NCBI RefSeq assembly: GCF_006438785.1
Contig: NZ_RCZB01000001.1
Location: 1,313,912-1,377,911, forward strand
Direction: 5' to 3'
DNA length: 64,000 nucleotides
Source: Rhodanobacter glycinis
Lineage (GTDB): Bacteria > Pseudomonadota > Gammaproteobacteria > Xanthomonadales > Rhodanobacteraceae
Shown: positions 1 through 9,906 of the stretch, piece after piece
Position numbering within the stretch: position 1 is the first letter of the stretch
Layout of the letters: the number at the start of each line of letters is the position of its first letter
Program-made: the position numbers and the translations under genes
Notes under the pieces: model-generated
The model's database searches: none
What the model saw: the letters and a program-made list of their open reading frames with translations, nothing else
Told to the model about the DNA's origin: nothing

Positions 1-100
1 ACGATCTTGCGATATTCAATGCCCTTGCTCCCCTGATCCGCTCCCTGTTCTGTGTATATAGTCGCGAACGCCGATCGGGGCAAGCTGCGTCGGGAACGTT

Positions 101-922
101 TCAGCAAGATGGCGAACAGGCTGGCGGATATTCGCGGCCGGCGCGGCGCGGCTGGTAACAGGCGGTGCTGCGATGGAATGCCTCATCCGCGTTGTCAGCA
201 TGCCAACCGGGAATCCCCGACAGCGGCAGCGGGCGCAATTCCAGTGGATCGTGCAGCAATCGGCCCGACAAAATCGCCTCGGCGCAATGGACGGACACTC
301 TTCCGACATCGACGTCGACGTCGCCGGTCGACTCGAACACCAGCGCCTTGCCCACCAGCAACTTGTCCGGGCTCAACGCATGTTCCAGCAACGCATGCCC
401 GAACAGCTCCAGCCGTATTGAACCGTCCAGCCACGCCTGCCGGTGGCGCCAGAACAAGTCGTACCAGTCGTGTGCATCCCACAGCGCCAGCAACGCCGGA
501 TCACGCACTTCGACGATGACACCACCTTCGTCGAAGTGGGTCATCGCGTATTGGGCACGCGAACGCTGCTTCGGCCCCATGCAGGCGATCTCGGCCATCT
601 GACGCTGGTTCAACACCTGCTTCAACGTCGGATAGCGCAGCCACACCAGCGCATTGAGCAGGTCATGCCAGTTGCCTTCGCGGGTGGCGATCTCGCCATG
701 CTCGGCGATGCGCTGTTCGTAGTGCAGGCCATCGGCCAGCAAGTCCGGCGTCTGTGCCACGAAACGATGTGCCGCGCCTGCAGGCAGGCGACGGTTGAGT
801 AGCTCGATGGACGGCCATTCGGCGCCCTCGAGCAGCGCGGCATATTCATGCCATGCCGCCAGCGGCAACCGGCCGAACACCGCCGGATCGACTGCCTCGC
901 GCGACGGCGCGTGGTAGCGCAT
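101..922 (-). CDS. DUF3025 family protein
   Basis: Predicted cytosolic protein of 273 residues with no signal peptide or membrane segment. It resembles the DUF3025 family, whose biochemical role is not known. The chosen ATG (MRYHAPSREAVD) lies 4 nt past the rimO stop, so the two are probably co-transcribed; a longer reading frame would overlap rimO. The middle is rich in Trp, His and Tyr (WYDLFWRHRQAW). No catalytic motif can be named. The family assignment is from overall recognition, while the reading frame itself is well supported by codon use and by its tight junction with rimO. Confidence 0.75.
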   Translation of the reverse strand: MRYHAPSREAVDPAVFGRLPLAAWHEYAALLEGAEWPSIELLNRRLPAGAAHRFVAQTPDLLADGLHYEQRIAEHGEIATREGNWHDLLNALVWLRYPTLKQVLNQRQMAEIACMGPKQRSRAQYAMTHFDEGGVIVEVRDPALLALWDAHDWYDLFWRHRQAWLDGSIRLELFGHALLEHALSPDKLLVGKALVFESTGDVDVDVGRVSVHCAEAILSGRLLHDPLELRPLPLSGIPGWHADNADEAFHRSTACYQPRRAGREYPPACSPSC

Positions 923-926
923 GCGA

Positions 927-2246
927 TCAGCCGGCGAGGCGCGCGTGCAGGTCGTGTTCGCTGGCACCCTCGACCACGACGTCGACGAACTGACCGGGCT
1001 TCAGTCTCTGGCCATCGGCGATCAACACCGTGCCGTCGATCTCCGGCGCGTCGGCTGCGGAGCGCGCGACTGCACCGTCGCTACCGGCCTCGTCGACCAG
1101 CACCTTGATGGTGCGACCGATCTTGTGCTGCAGCTTGGCGGCCGAGATTTCCGCCTGCACCGCCATGAACTGTTCGAGGCGATCTTCCTTCAATTCTTCC
1201 GGTACCGGATCGGGTAGTTCGTTCGCCCTGGCGCCATCGACAGCCGAATACGCAAACGCGCCGACACGATCGAGTTTTGCCTCGCGCAGGAAATCGAGCA
1301 GTTCCGCGAACTCGGCGTCGGTCTCGCCGGGGAAACCCACGATGAAGGTGCTGCGGATGGTCAGGTCCGGCACGACCTTGCGCCAGTTGTTGATGCGCTC
1401 CAGCGTCCGGTCGATGTTGCCGGGCCGCTTCATCAGTTTCAGGATACGGGGACTGGCGTGCTGGAACGGGATGTCCAGGTACGGCAGGATTTTCCCTTCC
1501 GCCATCAGCGGCATCACCTCGTCCACGTGCGGGTACGGGTAGACGTAATGCAGCCGCGTCCACACGCCCAGTTCGGACAGGCCCTCGCACAGTTCGGTCA
1601 TGCGCGTGCGGTATGACTTGCCGCGCCATTCGCGCTCGGCGTACTTCAGGTCGACACCGTAGGCACTGGTGTCCTGCGAGATCACCAGCAACTCCTTGAC
1701 GCCACCCTTGACCAGCCGCTCGGCTTCCAGCAATACCTCGTCGACTGGCCGCGAGACCAGGTTGCCGCGCATCGACGGGATGATGCAGAAGCTGCAGCGG
1801 TGATTGCAGCCTTCGGAAATCTTCAGATACGCGTAATGCTTCGGGGTCAGCTTGACGCCGGTGTCCGGCACGATATCGAGGAAACGATTGCGTTGCGGCG
1901 GCAGCGCAGTGTGCACCGCATTCATCACGCTGACGTAGTCCTGCGGTCCGCTGATCGACAGCACGTCCGGATACGCCTCGCGAATCAGCCCTTCGCGCTT
2001 GCCCAGGCAGCCGGTGACGATCACCTTGCCGTTCTCGTTCAGTGCCGTGCCGATCGAATCCAGCGACTCCTGTACGGCCGCGTCGATGAAGCCGCAGGTG
2101 TTCACCACCACGGCATCCGCCTCGCCGTAGCTGGGCACGATTTCGTAACCCTCAACCTTCAACTGGGTCAGGATGCGCTCGGAATCGACCAGCGCCTTGG
2201 GGCAGCCGAGGCTGACGAAACCGATCTTGTGTGCGGCCTGGGACAT
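927..2246 (-). CDS. rimO: Ribosomal protein S12 methylthiotransferase RimO
   Basis: Radical-SAM methylthiotransferase that adds a methylthio group to the conserved Asp of ribosomal protein S12. The 439 residues follow the family layout. An N-terminal UPF0004 domain carries cluster Cys15, Cys51 (NTCGFID) and Cys80. The radical-SAM domain has the CxxxCxxC motif at Cys147, Cys151 and Cys154 ([10 protein letters not shown]). The last ~65 residues form a TRAM domain. Length is typical of RimO, and PYLDIPFQH, typical of the family, is present. It is the first gene of a minus-strand pair with the DUF3025 gene. MiaB is the closest alternative, but the [12 protein letters not shown] start fits RimO. 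Confidence 0.96.
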   Translation of the reverse strand: MSQAAHKIGFVSLGCPKALVDSERILTQLKVEGYEIVPSYGEADAVVVNTCGFIDAAVQESLDSIGTALNENGKVIVTGCLGKREGLIREAYPDVLSISGPQDYVSVMNAVHTALPPQRNRFLDIVPDTGVKLTPKHYAYLKISEGCNHRCSFCIIPSMRGNLVSRPVDEVLLEAERLVKGGVKELLVISQDTSAYGVDLKYAEREWRGKSYRTRMTELCEGLSELGVWTRLHYVYPYPHVDEVMPLMAEGKILPYLDIPFQHASPRILKLMKRPGNIDRTLERINNWRKVVPDLTIRSTFIVGFPGETDAEFAELLDFLREAKLDRVGAFAYSAVDGARANELPDPVPEELKEDRLEQFMAVQAEISAAKLQHKIGRTIKVLVDEAGSDGAVARSAADAPEIDGTVLIADGQRLKPGQFVDVVVEGASEHDLHARLAG

Positions 2247-2354
2247 GGGCTTGGGTTACCGTGAAAACGTTTGGGGAAACAGGCGATTATACGTCAGCAT
2301 CGGCGAAGTGGCCGGACCGCTAAGCTCTGCCTCTTCAACCACGTGGAAACCACC

Positions 2355-3023
2355 ATGGGCCAACAGATCAACCTACCCACCACGCGCACCCAGTGCATCG
2401 GCGCCTATCTGGCCCAGCCACAGGGCAAACCGAAAGGCGGCATCGTGGTGATCCAGGAAATCTTCGGCGTCAACGCACACATGCGCAGCGTCGTCGATCG
2501 CTTCGCCGAACATGGCTACACCGCGATCGCGCCGGCTTTCTTCGATCACCTGGAAACCGGCGTGGAGTTGGGCTACGACGAGGCCGGCTCTGCCAAGGGC
2601 AAGCAACTGGTCAACGAACTGGGCCTGGAACGTGCGCTGGAAGATGTCGCCAGCGCCGCCGAAGCCATTTCGTCATCCGGCAGGATCGGCACGGTCGGCT
2701 ACTGCTGGGGCGGTACCGTGGCGCTGCTCGCCGCACTGCGGCTGGGCCTGCCTTCAGTGAGCTATTACGGTGCGCGCAACCTGCCGTTCCTGCATGAGCA
2801 GCCGAAGGCGCCGGTGATGTTCCACTTTGGCGAGAAGGACTCCAGCATCCCGCCAGAGGCGGTCGCGAAACATCGCGAACTGCTGCCGCAGATGGAGACC
2901 TTCACCTATCCGGCCGGCCACGCGTTCAACCGCGATGGCAGCAAGCCCTACCACGAGGCGAGCGCGCAACTGGCGCTACAGCGCACGCTGGCCTTCTTCG
3001 ACCAGCATCTGATCAGTGCATGA
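2355..3023 (+). CDS. Dienelactone hydrolase family protein
   Basis: Cytosolic alpha/beta hydrolase of 222 residues. The dienelactone hydrolase triad is visible: Cys117 in GYCWGG, Asp162 in FGEKD and His189 in PAGHAFN. Classical members open dienelactones in chloroaromatic breakdown, but orphan copies such as this one have unknown substrates. The start at MGQQINLPTT is preferred over an in-frame ATG 84 nt upstream because homologues begin there and the upstream residues look non-coding. Its TGA overlaps the ATG of the HIT gene (ATGA), so translation is likely coupled. No aromatic-degradation genes lie nearby. Confidence 0.9.
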   Translation: MGQQINLPTTRTQCIGAYLAQPQGKPKGGIVVIQEIFGVNAHMRSVVDRFAEHGYTAIAPAFFDHLETGVELGYDEAGSAKGKQLVNELGLERALEDVASAAEAISSSGRIGTVGYCWGGTVALLAALRLGLPSVSYYGARNLPFLHEQPKAPVMFHFGEKDSSIPPEAVAKHRELLPQMETFTYPAGHAFNRDGSKPYHEASAQLALQRTLAFFDQHLISA

Positions 3024-3436
3024 GCGGCACCGGTTTCGTGCTCGACCCACGACTGACCGAAGATACCTGCCCGGTCACATCGTTGCCCCTGTGCGACGTG
3101 CTGCTGATGAACGATGCGCGCTACCCATGGCTGATTCTGGTGCCGCGCCAGGCCGATCTGGTCGAGATTGCCGACTTGGGCGATGGAGACCAGATCGCGT
3201 TGTGGTCGGAGGTCAACCGCGCGGCAGCGGCACTTCGTCTGGTTGCTCCCTGCGAGAAGCTCAACATCGGTGCTCTAGGCATCATCGTTCGGCAGTTGCA
3301 TATCCATGTGGTCGCGCGCAATCAAGGCGACGCAGCCTGGCCAGGACCGGTATGGGGGTACGGGGACGCCGAGCCATATAGCCCGATGGCACGAGAAGCG
3401 CTGATCGACGGTTTGCGCAAGGCGTTCGCCCCGTAA
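3020..3436 (+). CDS. HIT family protein
   Basis: Small histidine-triad nucleotide-binding protein of 138 residues. The active-site strand reads QLHIHVVAR, so the first His of the textbook H-x-H-x-H triad is Gln, as I recall for this bacterial subgroup. It is followed by a DAAWPGPVWG segment that also marks the subgroup. HIT proteins hydrolyse nucleotide phosphoramidates or dinucleoside polyphosphates; the substrate here is unknown. The start overlaps the dienelactone hydrolase stop by 4 nt, making a two-gene operon that ends at the hairpin just downstream. Confidence 0.9.
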   Translation: MSGTGFVLDPRLTEDTCPVTSLPLCDVLLMNDARYPWLILVPRQADLVEIADLGDGDQIALWSEVNRAAAALRLVAPCEKLNIGALGIIVRQLHIHVVARNQGDAAWPGPVWGYGDAEPYSPMAREALIDGLRKAFAP

Positions 3437-3457
3437 CAGCCAGGATCCATGCTCCGG

Positions 3458-3498
3458 AAACGGAAACGCCCGCGAGCGAGACGCGGGCGTTTCCGTTT
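3458..3498. terminator. Bidirectional hairpin terminator
   Basis: A perfect 17-bp inverted repeat (AAACGGAAACGCCCGCG and its complement) encloses a 7-nt loop. It ends in TTT on both strands and sits between the convergent HIT gene and the poly-Gln lipoprotein gene. The A/T-ending arms make it usable from either direction. Confidence 0.9.
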
Positions 3499-3514
3499 GT
3501 GGCCTTGGCTGGAA

Positions 3515-4027
3515 TCAGTATTGCTGCTGTTGCTGTTGTTGCTGCTGCTCCATAGGGCTGCTGCCGGCAGCGTCCTTGCCCTTCATCTGGTCAGGCATGG
3601 CGGCCGGTGCGTGATAGTCCTCGAGCTGACGTGCCTTCATCGCTACCGGGTTGATCTTCTTCAACGTACCGTCATCGTCGTAATACACGATGAAACCGTA
3701 GTCGAGCTGCATGCGCGCCATGTATTCGAGATGCTGCTTGCGAATCTTCGAGTCGTCGCTGCGTTCGAGCAGCACGGTCTTCGGCAGCTGGCCCTGGTCC
3801 TTCAGGTAGGCAAAATGGCTGCCGGTATCCAGCGCAGAAAGCACTGCACCGTCGATCAGGAACTGGCCGCCCTTGTAGGCCTTGATCGTGGCGTCAAACT
3901 GCCCCTTCATCGAGGCCGCGCTGACTTCATCCTTGGTACTGCCGCGATGGCAGCCGGCGAGTACGAGCAGGCTGCCCAGCATGAGCGCGGCCGTGGCGCG
4001 CGTCAGCAATGTGGAAATTCGGATCAT
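3515..4027 (-). CDS. Predicted lipoprotein with a C-terminal poly-Gln tail
   Basis: 170-residue exported protein of unknown function. Residues 1-25 form a lipoprotein signal (hydrophobic core, then lipobox LVLAGC), so it is probably anchored to a membrane facing the periplasm. The mature part has no family I recognise. It ends in nine consecutive Gln followed by a final Tyr, encoded by mixed CAG and CAA codons. The ATG was chosen because the signal peptide starts there; the longer frame upstream lacks a start with a plausible ribosome site. It is monocistronic between a terminator and dcd. Confidence 0.75.
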   Translation of the reverse strand: MIRISTLLTRATAALMLGSLLVLAGCHRGSTKDEVSAASMKGQFDATIKAYKGGQFLIDGAVLSALDTGSHFAYLKDQGQLPKTVLLERSDDSKIRKQHLEYMARMQLDYGFIVYYDDDGTLKKINPVAMKARQLEDYHAPAAMPDQMKGKDAAGSSPMEQQQQQQQQQY

Positions 4028-4126
4028 GCGGGTCTCCTTGCAATCGTTCGGGTGGTATCGGGTGGAGTGTAACGCCGTGTCGCGGCAACGGCGGGGCCGT
4101 GGGCGCACGCCGTTCAGCTCGGGTGC

Positions 4127-4693
4127 TCAGGTGCGCGGCAGAGTCACGCCCTGCTGGCCCTGGTACTTGCCGCCGCGGTCCTTGTAGCTGGTCTCGCACT
4201 CCTCGTCGGACTCCAGAAACAACATCTGCGCCACGCCTTCGTTGGCGTAGATTTTTGCGGGCAGCGGTGTGGTGTTGGAGAACTCCAGCGTCACATGGCC
4301 TTCCCACTCCGGCTCCAGCGGCGTCACGTTGACGATGATGCCGCAGCGCGCGTACGTGCTCTTGCCGAGGCAGATAGTCAGCACCTTGCGCGGGATACGG
4401 AAGAATTCGACGGTACGGGCCAGCGCAAATGAATTCGGCGGAATGATGCATACGTCCGCCTCCACATCGACGAAGCTGGATGGATCGAATGCCTTCGGAT
4501 CGACAATGGTCGAGTTGATGTTGGTGAAGATCTTGAACTCGCGCGCGCAACGCACGTCGTAGCCGTAGCTGGAGGTGCCGTAGGACACCAGCTTCTGGCC
4601 GTCGCGCAACTTGACCTGGCCGGGTTCGAACGGCTCGATCATGCCGTGCTGCTCGGCCATGCGACGGATCCACTTGTCGGGTTTGATGCTCAC
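4127..4693 (-). CDS. dcd: dCTP deaminase
   Basis: Deaminates dCTP to dUTP, feeding dTMP synthesis through dUTPase. The 188-residue protein matches the Xanthomonas-type enzyme along its whole length, including [17 protein letters not shown], the catalytic region with [11 protein letters not shown], and a C-terminal KYQGQQG. The start is a GTG ([12 protein letters not shown]), with GGAG about 7 nt upstream; a longer reading frame extends to 4978 but does not look coding. It lies 76 nt past the FMN-reductase stop, on the same strand. Confidence 0.95.
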   Translation of the reverse strand: MSIKPDKWIRRMAEQHGMIEPFEPGQVKLRDGQKLVSYGTSSYGYDVRCAREFKIFTNINSTIVDPKAFDPSSFVDVEADVCIIPPNSFALARTVEFFRIPRKVLTICLGKSTYARCGIIVNVTPLEPEWEGHVTLEFSNTTPLPAKIYANEGVAQMLFLESDEECETSYKDRGGKYQGQQGVTLPRT

Positions 4694-4769
4694 GCGATCT
4701 CCAGTCTCGAATCGGCTGCGGCCAGGACGGCGTCCGGCCAAAGATGCGCAAAATACCACGGCCCGAGCC

Positions 4770-5309
4770 TCAGAGGCCGGACAGCTCCGCGGCGAGTGCC
4801 GCCAGCACTGCGCGCAATTCAGCGCAGCGTGCTTCGTCCCGCAATATCGCGGCCACTTCGCAACCGGCGCCCGGCAACGGCACGGTGGCGCAGGCCTCGT
4901 CCAGCAACTGTGCCGACATGGTAAGAAGGATCTCGCGCAGCGCGTCCTGCGCGTGGTGCGAACCGCGGCCGGAAGCATTCAGCAAGGCTACCGGCTTGCC
5001 CGGAAACTCCAGGCTGCCGACCAGCCAGTCGAGCAGGTTCTTGAATGCACCGGGCACGCCGTGGGCGTATTCGGGGCAGGCGATCAGCAAGGCGTCGCTG
5101 GCGCCGACGGCAGTCCGCAACGCCTGCGCAGGAGCGGGCAATGGCTCGATCTCGTCATCGGGATTGAACAGCGGCAACGTCGCGAGCCCCTCGTACAAGA
5201 TGAGATCGAGCCCGGCCGGAGCCAGCTGCCGCGCTGCCTGCAGCACCGCCGTATTCGTCGAGATCCGGCGCAGGCTGCCCGACAGGCACAGCACCCGTCG
5301 CATCATCAT
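4770..5309 (-). CDS. NADPH-dependent FMN reductase family protein
   Basis: Flavodoxin-fold reductase of 179 residues. The FMN phosphate-binding loop is visible at the N-terminus ([10 protein letters not shown]), and the flavin-contacting segment [13 protein letters not shown] follows around residues 80-95. Members reduce FMN, quinones, azo dyes or chromate; the substrate cannot be told from sequence. The start codon overlaps the apbC stop (ATGA), so it is probably translated after apbC. Two further in-frame ATG codons follow directly, so the exact start may be one or two residues later. Confidence 0.85.
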   Translation of the reverse strand: MMMRRVLCLSGSLRRISTNTAVLQAARQLAPAGLDLILYEGLATLPLFNPDDEIEPLPAPAQALRTAVGASDALLIACPEYAHGVPGAFKNLLDWLVGSLEFPGKPVALLNASGRGSHHAQDALREILLTMSAQLLDEACATVPLPGAGCEVAAILRDEARCAELRAVLAALAAELSGL

Positions 5310-6400
5310 GCCGCCGGCGCGCCCTGCACCACGATCTTGCCCAGCCCCAGCGACTTGTTGCGCGGCTGCCGCGACAGCCGACCGGCGGCGTTGCGGGCGA
5401 TTTCGCGATAGCGCGCGGCGAGGTCGGAATCCGGCATCGCCGCCACCGTGGGATTGCCGCTGTCGGCCTGCTCGCGGATGCGGATATCCAGTGGCAGCGA
5501 ACCCAGGTACGGCACGCCGTACTGCGAGGACATCCTCTCGCCGCCGCCCTCGCCGAAGATGTGTTCCTCATGGCCGCAGTTCGAGCAAATATGGGTGGCC
5601 ATATTCTCCACCACGCCGAGCACCGGCACCTCGACCTTCTCGAACATCTTCAGCGCTTTGCGCGCATCCAGCAGGGCGATGTCCTGCGGCGTGGTGACGA
5701 TCACCGCGCCGGCCACCGGCACCTTCTGCGACAGCGTGAGCTGGATGTCGCCGGTACCCGGCGGCAGGTCGACGATCAGGTAGTCGAGCTGCTCCCAGCG
5801 GGTGTCTGTGAGCAGTTGCATCATCGCCTGGGTCACCATCGGGCCGCGCCAGATCATCGGCGTGTCCTCTTCCACCAGGAAGCCGATCGACATCACCGGC
5901 ATGCCGTGCGCCTGCATCGGCGTGATGCTCTTGCCGTCGGGCGAGGCCGGCTTGCCGTGCACGCCCAGCATGGTCGGCTGGCTGGGCCCGTAGATGTCCG
6001 CATCCATCACGCCGACCTTCGCACCTTCGGCCTGCAACGCCAGCGCCAGGTTCGCCGACACCGTGGACTTGCCCACCCCGCCCTTGCCGGATGCCACCAC
6101 GATGATGTTCTTCACGTTCGGCAACGGACCCAGCGTGCCCTGCACCTTGTGCACGTGGATGCGGCTGGTGATCGACACGGCGGCCGAGTCGATCGCGGGA
6201 TCGGCTTCCAGCGCCTGGCGCACGCGTGCAGTGAGATCGTCGATCGCACCGGCCGCCGGATAGCCCAGTTGCAGATCCACCGACACCTTCGCGCCGTCCA
6301 CGCCGATCGCGCGCACGGCCTCGACCAGCGGCGCGCCGGTATGGGTGTCGATGAGGTCGCCTAGGATCTGGCGAACCAGGGCTTCATTCGCCTGTGTCAT
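5306..6400 (-). CDS. apbC: Iron-sulfur cluster carrier protein ApbC (Mrp/NBP35 family)
   Basis: P-loop ATPase scaffold that carries and transfers [4Fe-4S] clusters to apoproteins. The 364 residues hold an N-terminal MIP18/DUF59-like domain (about 1-95), the deviant Walker A motif GKGGVGKST near residue 110, the VDLPPGTGD switch, and the cluster-binding CxxC (CSNCG) near residue 260. It is divergent from the DUF2147 gene and upstream of the FMN reductase. The opposite neighbour metG is a frequent companion of apbC in proteobacteria, which supports the call. Confidence 0.95.
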   Translation of the reverse strand: MTQANEALVRQILGDLIDTHTGAPLVEAVRAIGVDGAKVSVDLQLGYPAAGAIDDLTARVRQALEADPAIDSAAVSITSRIHVHKVQGTLGPLPNVKNIIVVASGKGGVGKSTVSANLALALQAEGAKVGVMDADIYGPSQPTMLGVHGKPASPDGKSITPMQAHGMPVMSIGFLVEEDTPMIWRGPMVTQAMMQLLTDTRWEQLDYLIVDLPPGTGDIQLTLSQKVPVAGAVIVTTPQDIALLDARKALKMFEKVEVPVLGVVENMATHICSNCGHEEHIFGEGGGERMSSQYGVPYLGSLPLDIRIREQADSGNPTVAAMPDSDLAARYREIARNAAGRLSRQPRNKSLGLGKIVVQGAPAA

Positions 6401-6582
6401 GTCGGCTCGGGTATGTGCGGGAAGCGCCCATTATGCCAGCCCGCCGGGCGCGATCCGCTGACTTGGATCAGGGCGCGGATCGCGCCGCGCCACGGCCTGC
6501 GATCGTTTGCGCAATGCAGCTTGACGCCCCCGCGGAACCTCGCCAGTCTCGCATCCATACGCTTTCGTACGGGAGGAACACC

Positions 6583-7047
6583 ATGAAGCATGCTTTTCGC
6601 CTCACCCTTGCCGCCAGCCTGTTGCTGGCCGCCGGCACTGCCATTGCTGCCAATGACACGCCGGCCGGCACATGGAAAACCATCGACGACAGCACTCACC
6701 AGCCGAAGTCGATCGTGCAGATCACCGAGAACAACGGCGAGTTCCAGGCCAGGATCGTGAAGCTGCTGAACCGCTCGCCCGAAGACGTGGCCAAGGACGG
6801 CGAACACCCGAACTGCACCAAATGCGATGGTGAGCGCAAGGACAAGCCCATCGAGGGCATGACCATCATGTGGGGCGTCAGCAAGGACGACGACGTGTGG
6901 GACGGTGGCAAGATCCTCGATCCCAAGAGCGGCAAGATCTACAAAGTGAAACTCAAATTGACGGACGGTGGCCAGAAGCTCGACGTACACGGCTACATCG
7001 GCTTCGCCCTGCTCGGCCGCAGCCAGACCTGGGAACGTCAGGAATAA
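6583..7047 (+). CDS. Secreted DUF2147 family protein
   Basis: Periplasmic protein of 154 residues with a clear Sec signal (residues 1-22, ending AIAAND). The mature part matches DUF2147: PAGTWKTIDD at the start, a CTKC pair in the middle and VHGYIGFALLGRSQTW at the end. The family's role is unknown, though the fold is thought to be a small beta-barrel. The start ATG follows GGGAGGA at good spacing, which settles it over longer in-frame options. It is followed by a strong terminator. Confidence 0.88.
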   Translation: MKHAFRLTLAASLLLAAGTAIAANDTPAGTWKTIDDSTHQPKSIVQITENNGEFQARIVKLLNRSPEDVAKDGEHPNCTKCDGERKDKPIEGMTIMWGVSKDDDVWDGGKILDPKSGKIYKVKLKLTDGGQKLDVHGYIGFALLGRSQTWERQE

Positions 7048-7070
7048 TCGCTGACTCCATCAGTGCGACC

Positions 7071-7100
7071 CGGAGCGCGCCGATGGCGCGCTCCGTTTTT
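7071..7100 (+). terminator. Rho-independent terminator
   Basis: A perfect 10-bp GC-rich stem (CGGAGCGCGC and its complement) with a 5-nt loop is followed directly by TTTTT. It lies 23 nt past the DUF2147 stop and separates that gene from metG. Confidence 0.93.
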
Positions 7101-7181
7101 GTACGCGCGCGGCAGCCCGCACCAGGCATGGATTTGGACGGCCATGCCATAATGCGCAGTCATCCTGATTGATTGCCTGCC

Positions 7182-9293
7182 ATGAGTCGTCGCCTGCTCG
7201 TCACCAACGCCCTGCCCTATGCCAACGGCCCGCTGCACATGGGCCATCTGCTGGGCTACATCCAGGCCGATATCTGGGTGCGCGCGCAGCGAATGGCCGG
7301 CAGCAAGGTGGTCTATGTCTGCGCTGATGATGCGCACGGCACGCCGATCATGCTGGCCGCGGAAAAAGCCGGCATGACGCCGGAGGCTTTCATCGCCGGT
7401 ATCCGCGAGGGCCACGAGGCGGACTTCGCCGCGTTCGGCGTGGCGTTCGATCACTACCACACCACTCATTCGGAAGAGAATCGCGAGCTGTCGACATTGA
7501 TCTACACACGCCTGCGTGATGCCGGCTACATCGCCAGGCGCAGCATCCAGCAGCTGTTCGATCCCGAAAAAGAAATGTTCCTGCCGGACCGCTACATCAA
7601 GGGCATCTGCCCGAACTGCGGCACACCGGATCAGTACGGCGACAACTGCGAGCATTGCGGCGCCACCTATGCGCCGACCGACCTGATCAACCCGGTCTCG
7701 GTGATGTCCGGCGCCACGCCGGTGCTGCGCGATTCCGAGCACTACTTCTTCGAACTGGGCAAGTTCGAGGCACTGCTGCGCGACTGGTTCGCCGGCAAGT
7801 TCACGCATGGCATGCCGGTGGCGAACAGCGGCGTGGTGGCCAAGTTGAAGGAATGGCTGGACGGCGGCCTGAAGGACTGGGATATCTCGCGCGATGCGCC
7901 CTACTTCGGCTTCCCGATCCCCGACGCGCCAGGCAAGTTCCTCTACGTGTGGCTGGACGCACCGGTCGGTTACCTGGCCAGCTTCAAGGCGCTGTGCGAC
8001 AAAACCCGTCTGAAGTTCGACGATTTCCTCGCCGCCGACAGCAGCGCCGAGATGCACCATTTCATCGGCAAGGACATCATCAACTTCCACGGCCTGTTCT
8101 GGCCGGCGATGCTGCACGGCGCCGGCTTCCGCACGCCCACCGCGCTGCACGTCAACGGCTACCTGACCGTGAACGGCGCCAAGATGTCCAAGTCGCGCGG
8201 CACCTTCATCCAGGCGCGCACCTACCTCGATGCCGGCATCCATCCGGAGTTCCTGCGCTACTACTTCGCCACCATGCTCAGCGAAGCGCCGGTCGACGTG
8301 GATCTCGACCTCAAGGCGTTCGAGGAACGCGTCAACTCGCATCTGGTCGGCAAGTGGGTGAACATCGCCAGCCGCACCGCCGGCTTCGTGCACAAGTTTT
8401 TCGGCGGCCGCCTGGCACCGCAGTTCGGCACCCAGGAAGCTGCGTTGTGGAACACCCTGCTTGAACACTACGACGGCATCGCTGCGCTGTACGACAGCGG
8501 TGACTTCGCCGAGGTCACCCGCCGCTTCGTGTTGATGGCGGACATCGTCAACGGCCACATCGCGGCCAAGGCACCATGGGCGATGGCCAGGGACGAGAGC
8601 CTGCGCGATGAACTGCATCAAGTGTGCTCGTTCGCGTTGACCGCATTCCGTCTGCTGGCCGGCATGCTCAAGCCGATGCTGCCGGCCACCGTGGCCGCGG
8701 CCGAACAGTTCCTGGCCGCGCCGATAGCCGACTTCGACGACGCCCGCGCCGCGCTGCGCAACCACGCCATCCACGCCTTCGAGCCGTTGCTCGGTCGCAT
8801 CGATCCCAAGCGCATCGAGGCAATGGTCGAGGCTTCGAAGGATTCGCTTGGCGGCCCCGCCGAGCCCGTTGCCGCACCGATTAAGCACAAGAAAGCAAAG
8901 GAACCGGTCAAGCCCATGAGCGAGAACGTCCCCGCCAGCCACGAAACCGCCACAGTGCCAGCGACGATCGCGATCGACGACTTCGCCCGGCTCGATCTGC
9001 GCATCGGCAAGGTCAATGCCTGCGAGTTCGTCGAGGGCTCGGACAAGCTGCTGCGTTTCGAACTGGACGCCGGCCCGCTGGGCACGCGGCAAATCTTCTC
9101 CGGCATTCGCGCCGCCTATGCCGAGCCGGAAAAACTGGTCGGCCGCAACGTGGTGTTCATCGCCAACCTCGCCCCGCGCAAGATGCGCTTCGGCCTCTCC
9201 GAAGGCATGATCCTGTCGGCCGGCGACGGCGGCAGCGACCTGTTCCTGCTCGACGCCGACCAGGGTGCGAAGCCGGGCGCCACCGTTCGCTGA
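7182..9293 (+). CDS. metG: Methionyl-tRNA synthetase
   Basis: Charges tRNA-Met with methionine. The 703-residue enzyme is the long, dimeric form. The HIGH-type motif GPLHMGH is at about residues 14-20. The zinc-binding knuckle with two CxxC pairs (CPNCG and CEHCG) follows near residues 145-165. KMSKS begins at residue 334, and a C-terminal tRNA-binding domain ([12 protein letters not shown]) occupies about 600-703, after a Lys/Pro linker. ATG at 7182 is preferred to the TTG 9 nt upstream. It is followed 7 nt later by rnfB. Confidence 0.98.
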   Translation: MSRRLLVTNALPYANGPLHMGHLLGYIQADIWVRAQRMAGSKVVYVCADDAHGTPIMLAAEKAGMTPEAFIAGIREGHEADFAAFGVAFDHYHTTHSEENRELSTLIYTRLRDAGYIARRSIQQLFDPEKEMFLPDRYIKGICPNCGTPDQYGDNCEHCGATYAPTDLINPVSVMSGATPVLRDSEHYFFELGKFEALLRDWFAGKFTHGMPVANSGVVAKLKEWLDGGLKDWDISRDAPYFGFPIPDAPGKFLYVWLDAPVGYLASFKALCDKTRLKFDDFLAADSSAEMHHFIGKDIINFHGLFWPAMLHGAGFRTPTALHVNGYLTVNGAKMSKSRGTFIQARTYLDAGIHPEFLRYYFATMLSEAPVDVDLDLKAFEERVNSHLVGKWVNIASRTAGFVHKFFGGRLAPQFGTQEAALWNTLLEHYDGIAALYDSGDFAEVTRRFVLMADIVNGHIAAKAPWAMARDESLRDELHQVCSFALTAFRLLAGMLKPMLPATVAAAEQFLAAPIADFDDARAALRNHAIHAFEPLLGRIDPKRIEAMVEASKDSLGGPAEPVAAPIKHKKAKEPVKPMSENVPASHETATVPATIAIDDFARLDLRIGKVNACEFVEGSDKLLRFELDAGPLGTRQIFSGIRAAYAEPEKLVGRNVVFIANLAPRKMRFGLSEGMILSAGDGGSDLFLLDADQGAKPGATVR

Positions 9294-9300
9294 TATCGCC

Positions 9301-9906
9301 ATGACCCTGGCCGACCGTATCGACGCGCTATTGCCGCAGACGCAGTGCGAGCAGTGCGGTTATCACGGCTGCCGACCGTATGCCGAAGCGATCGCGCGTG
9401 GTGAAGCAAAGATCAATCAATGCCCGCCGGGCGGCGTGATCGGCATCGAGAAGCTCGCCGCACTGTTGCAGCAACCGGTGCTGCGACTGAATCCCGAGAA
9501 CGGCACCGAAAAGCCGCGCACGCTGGCGCGCATCGTCGAGGCCGATTGCATCGGCTGCACCAAATGCATCCAGGCCTGTCCGGTCGATGCGATCGTTGGC
9601 GCGGCGAAGTTGATGCATACGGTGATCGCCGACGACTGCACCGGCTGCGAGCTGTGCGTGCCGGCCTGCCCGGTCGACTGCATCGTGCTGCTGCCGATGC
9701 CGGAAGCGCAGATCGACATCGCTCATGCCGATGCAGCGCGTGTGCATTTCCAGCGCCGCGAAGCACGGCTGGAACGCCTGCGTGCCGAACGCGAGACGGA
9801 ACTGGCAGCACGCAAGGCGGCAGTCGATGCCGCTGCCGGTCCGGTCAACCCCGTGCTGGCCGCACTGGCCCGTGCCAAGGCCAGGCAGCAGGAGCCCAAG
9901 CCTTGA
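9301..9906 (+). CDS. rnfB: RnfB-like ferredoxin, soluble form
   Basis: Iron-sulfur electron carrier of 201 residues. An N-terminal four-Cys cluster site (Cys16, Cys19, Cys24, Cys41) matches the RnfB/Fe-S domain. Two [4Fe-4S] ferredoxin motifs follow ([12 protein letters not shown] and [12 protein letters not shown]), then a charged, probably helical tail. The N-terminal membrane helix of canonical RnfB is absent, and no other rnf subunit is present here. It sits 7 nt after metG, and its stop overlaps the nth start. That mirrors the rnf-nth linkage of E. coli, suggesting it supports redox control of Nth or another partner. Confidence 0.9.
   Translation: MTLADRIDALLPQTQCEQCGYHGCRPYAEAIARGEAKINQCPPGGVIGIEKLAALLQQPVLRLNPENGTEKPRTLARIVEADCIGCTKCIQACPVDAIVGAAKLMHTVIADDCTGCELCVPACPVDCIVLLPMPEAQIDIAHADAARVHFQRREARLERLRAERETELAARKAAVDAAAGPVNPVLAALARAKARQQEPKP

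Noticed and set aside
3524..3553. CTG/TTG triplet run as a slippage-prone microsatellite
   Set aside because: The triplets are mixed, which limits slippage; it is better read as coding for the Gln tail.
7038..9302. 754-residue open frame antisense to metG
   Set aside because: It mirrors metG almost exactly, has a His/Arg/Gln-rich composition typical of antisense frames in GC-rich DNA, and shows no motif.
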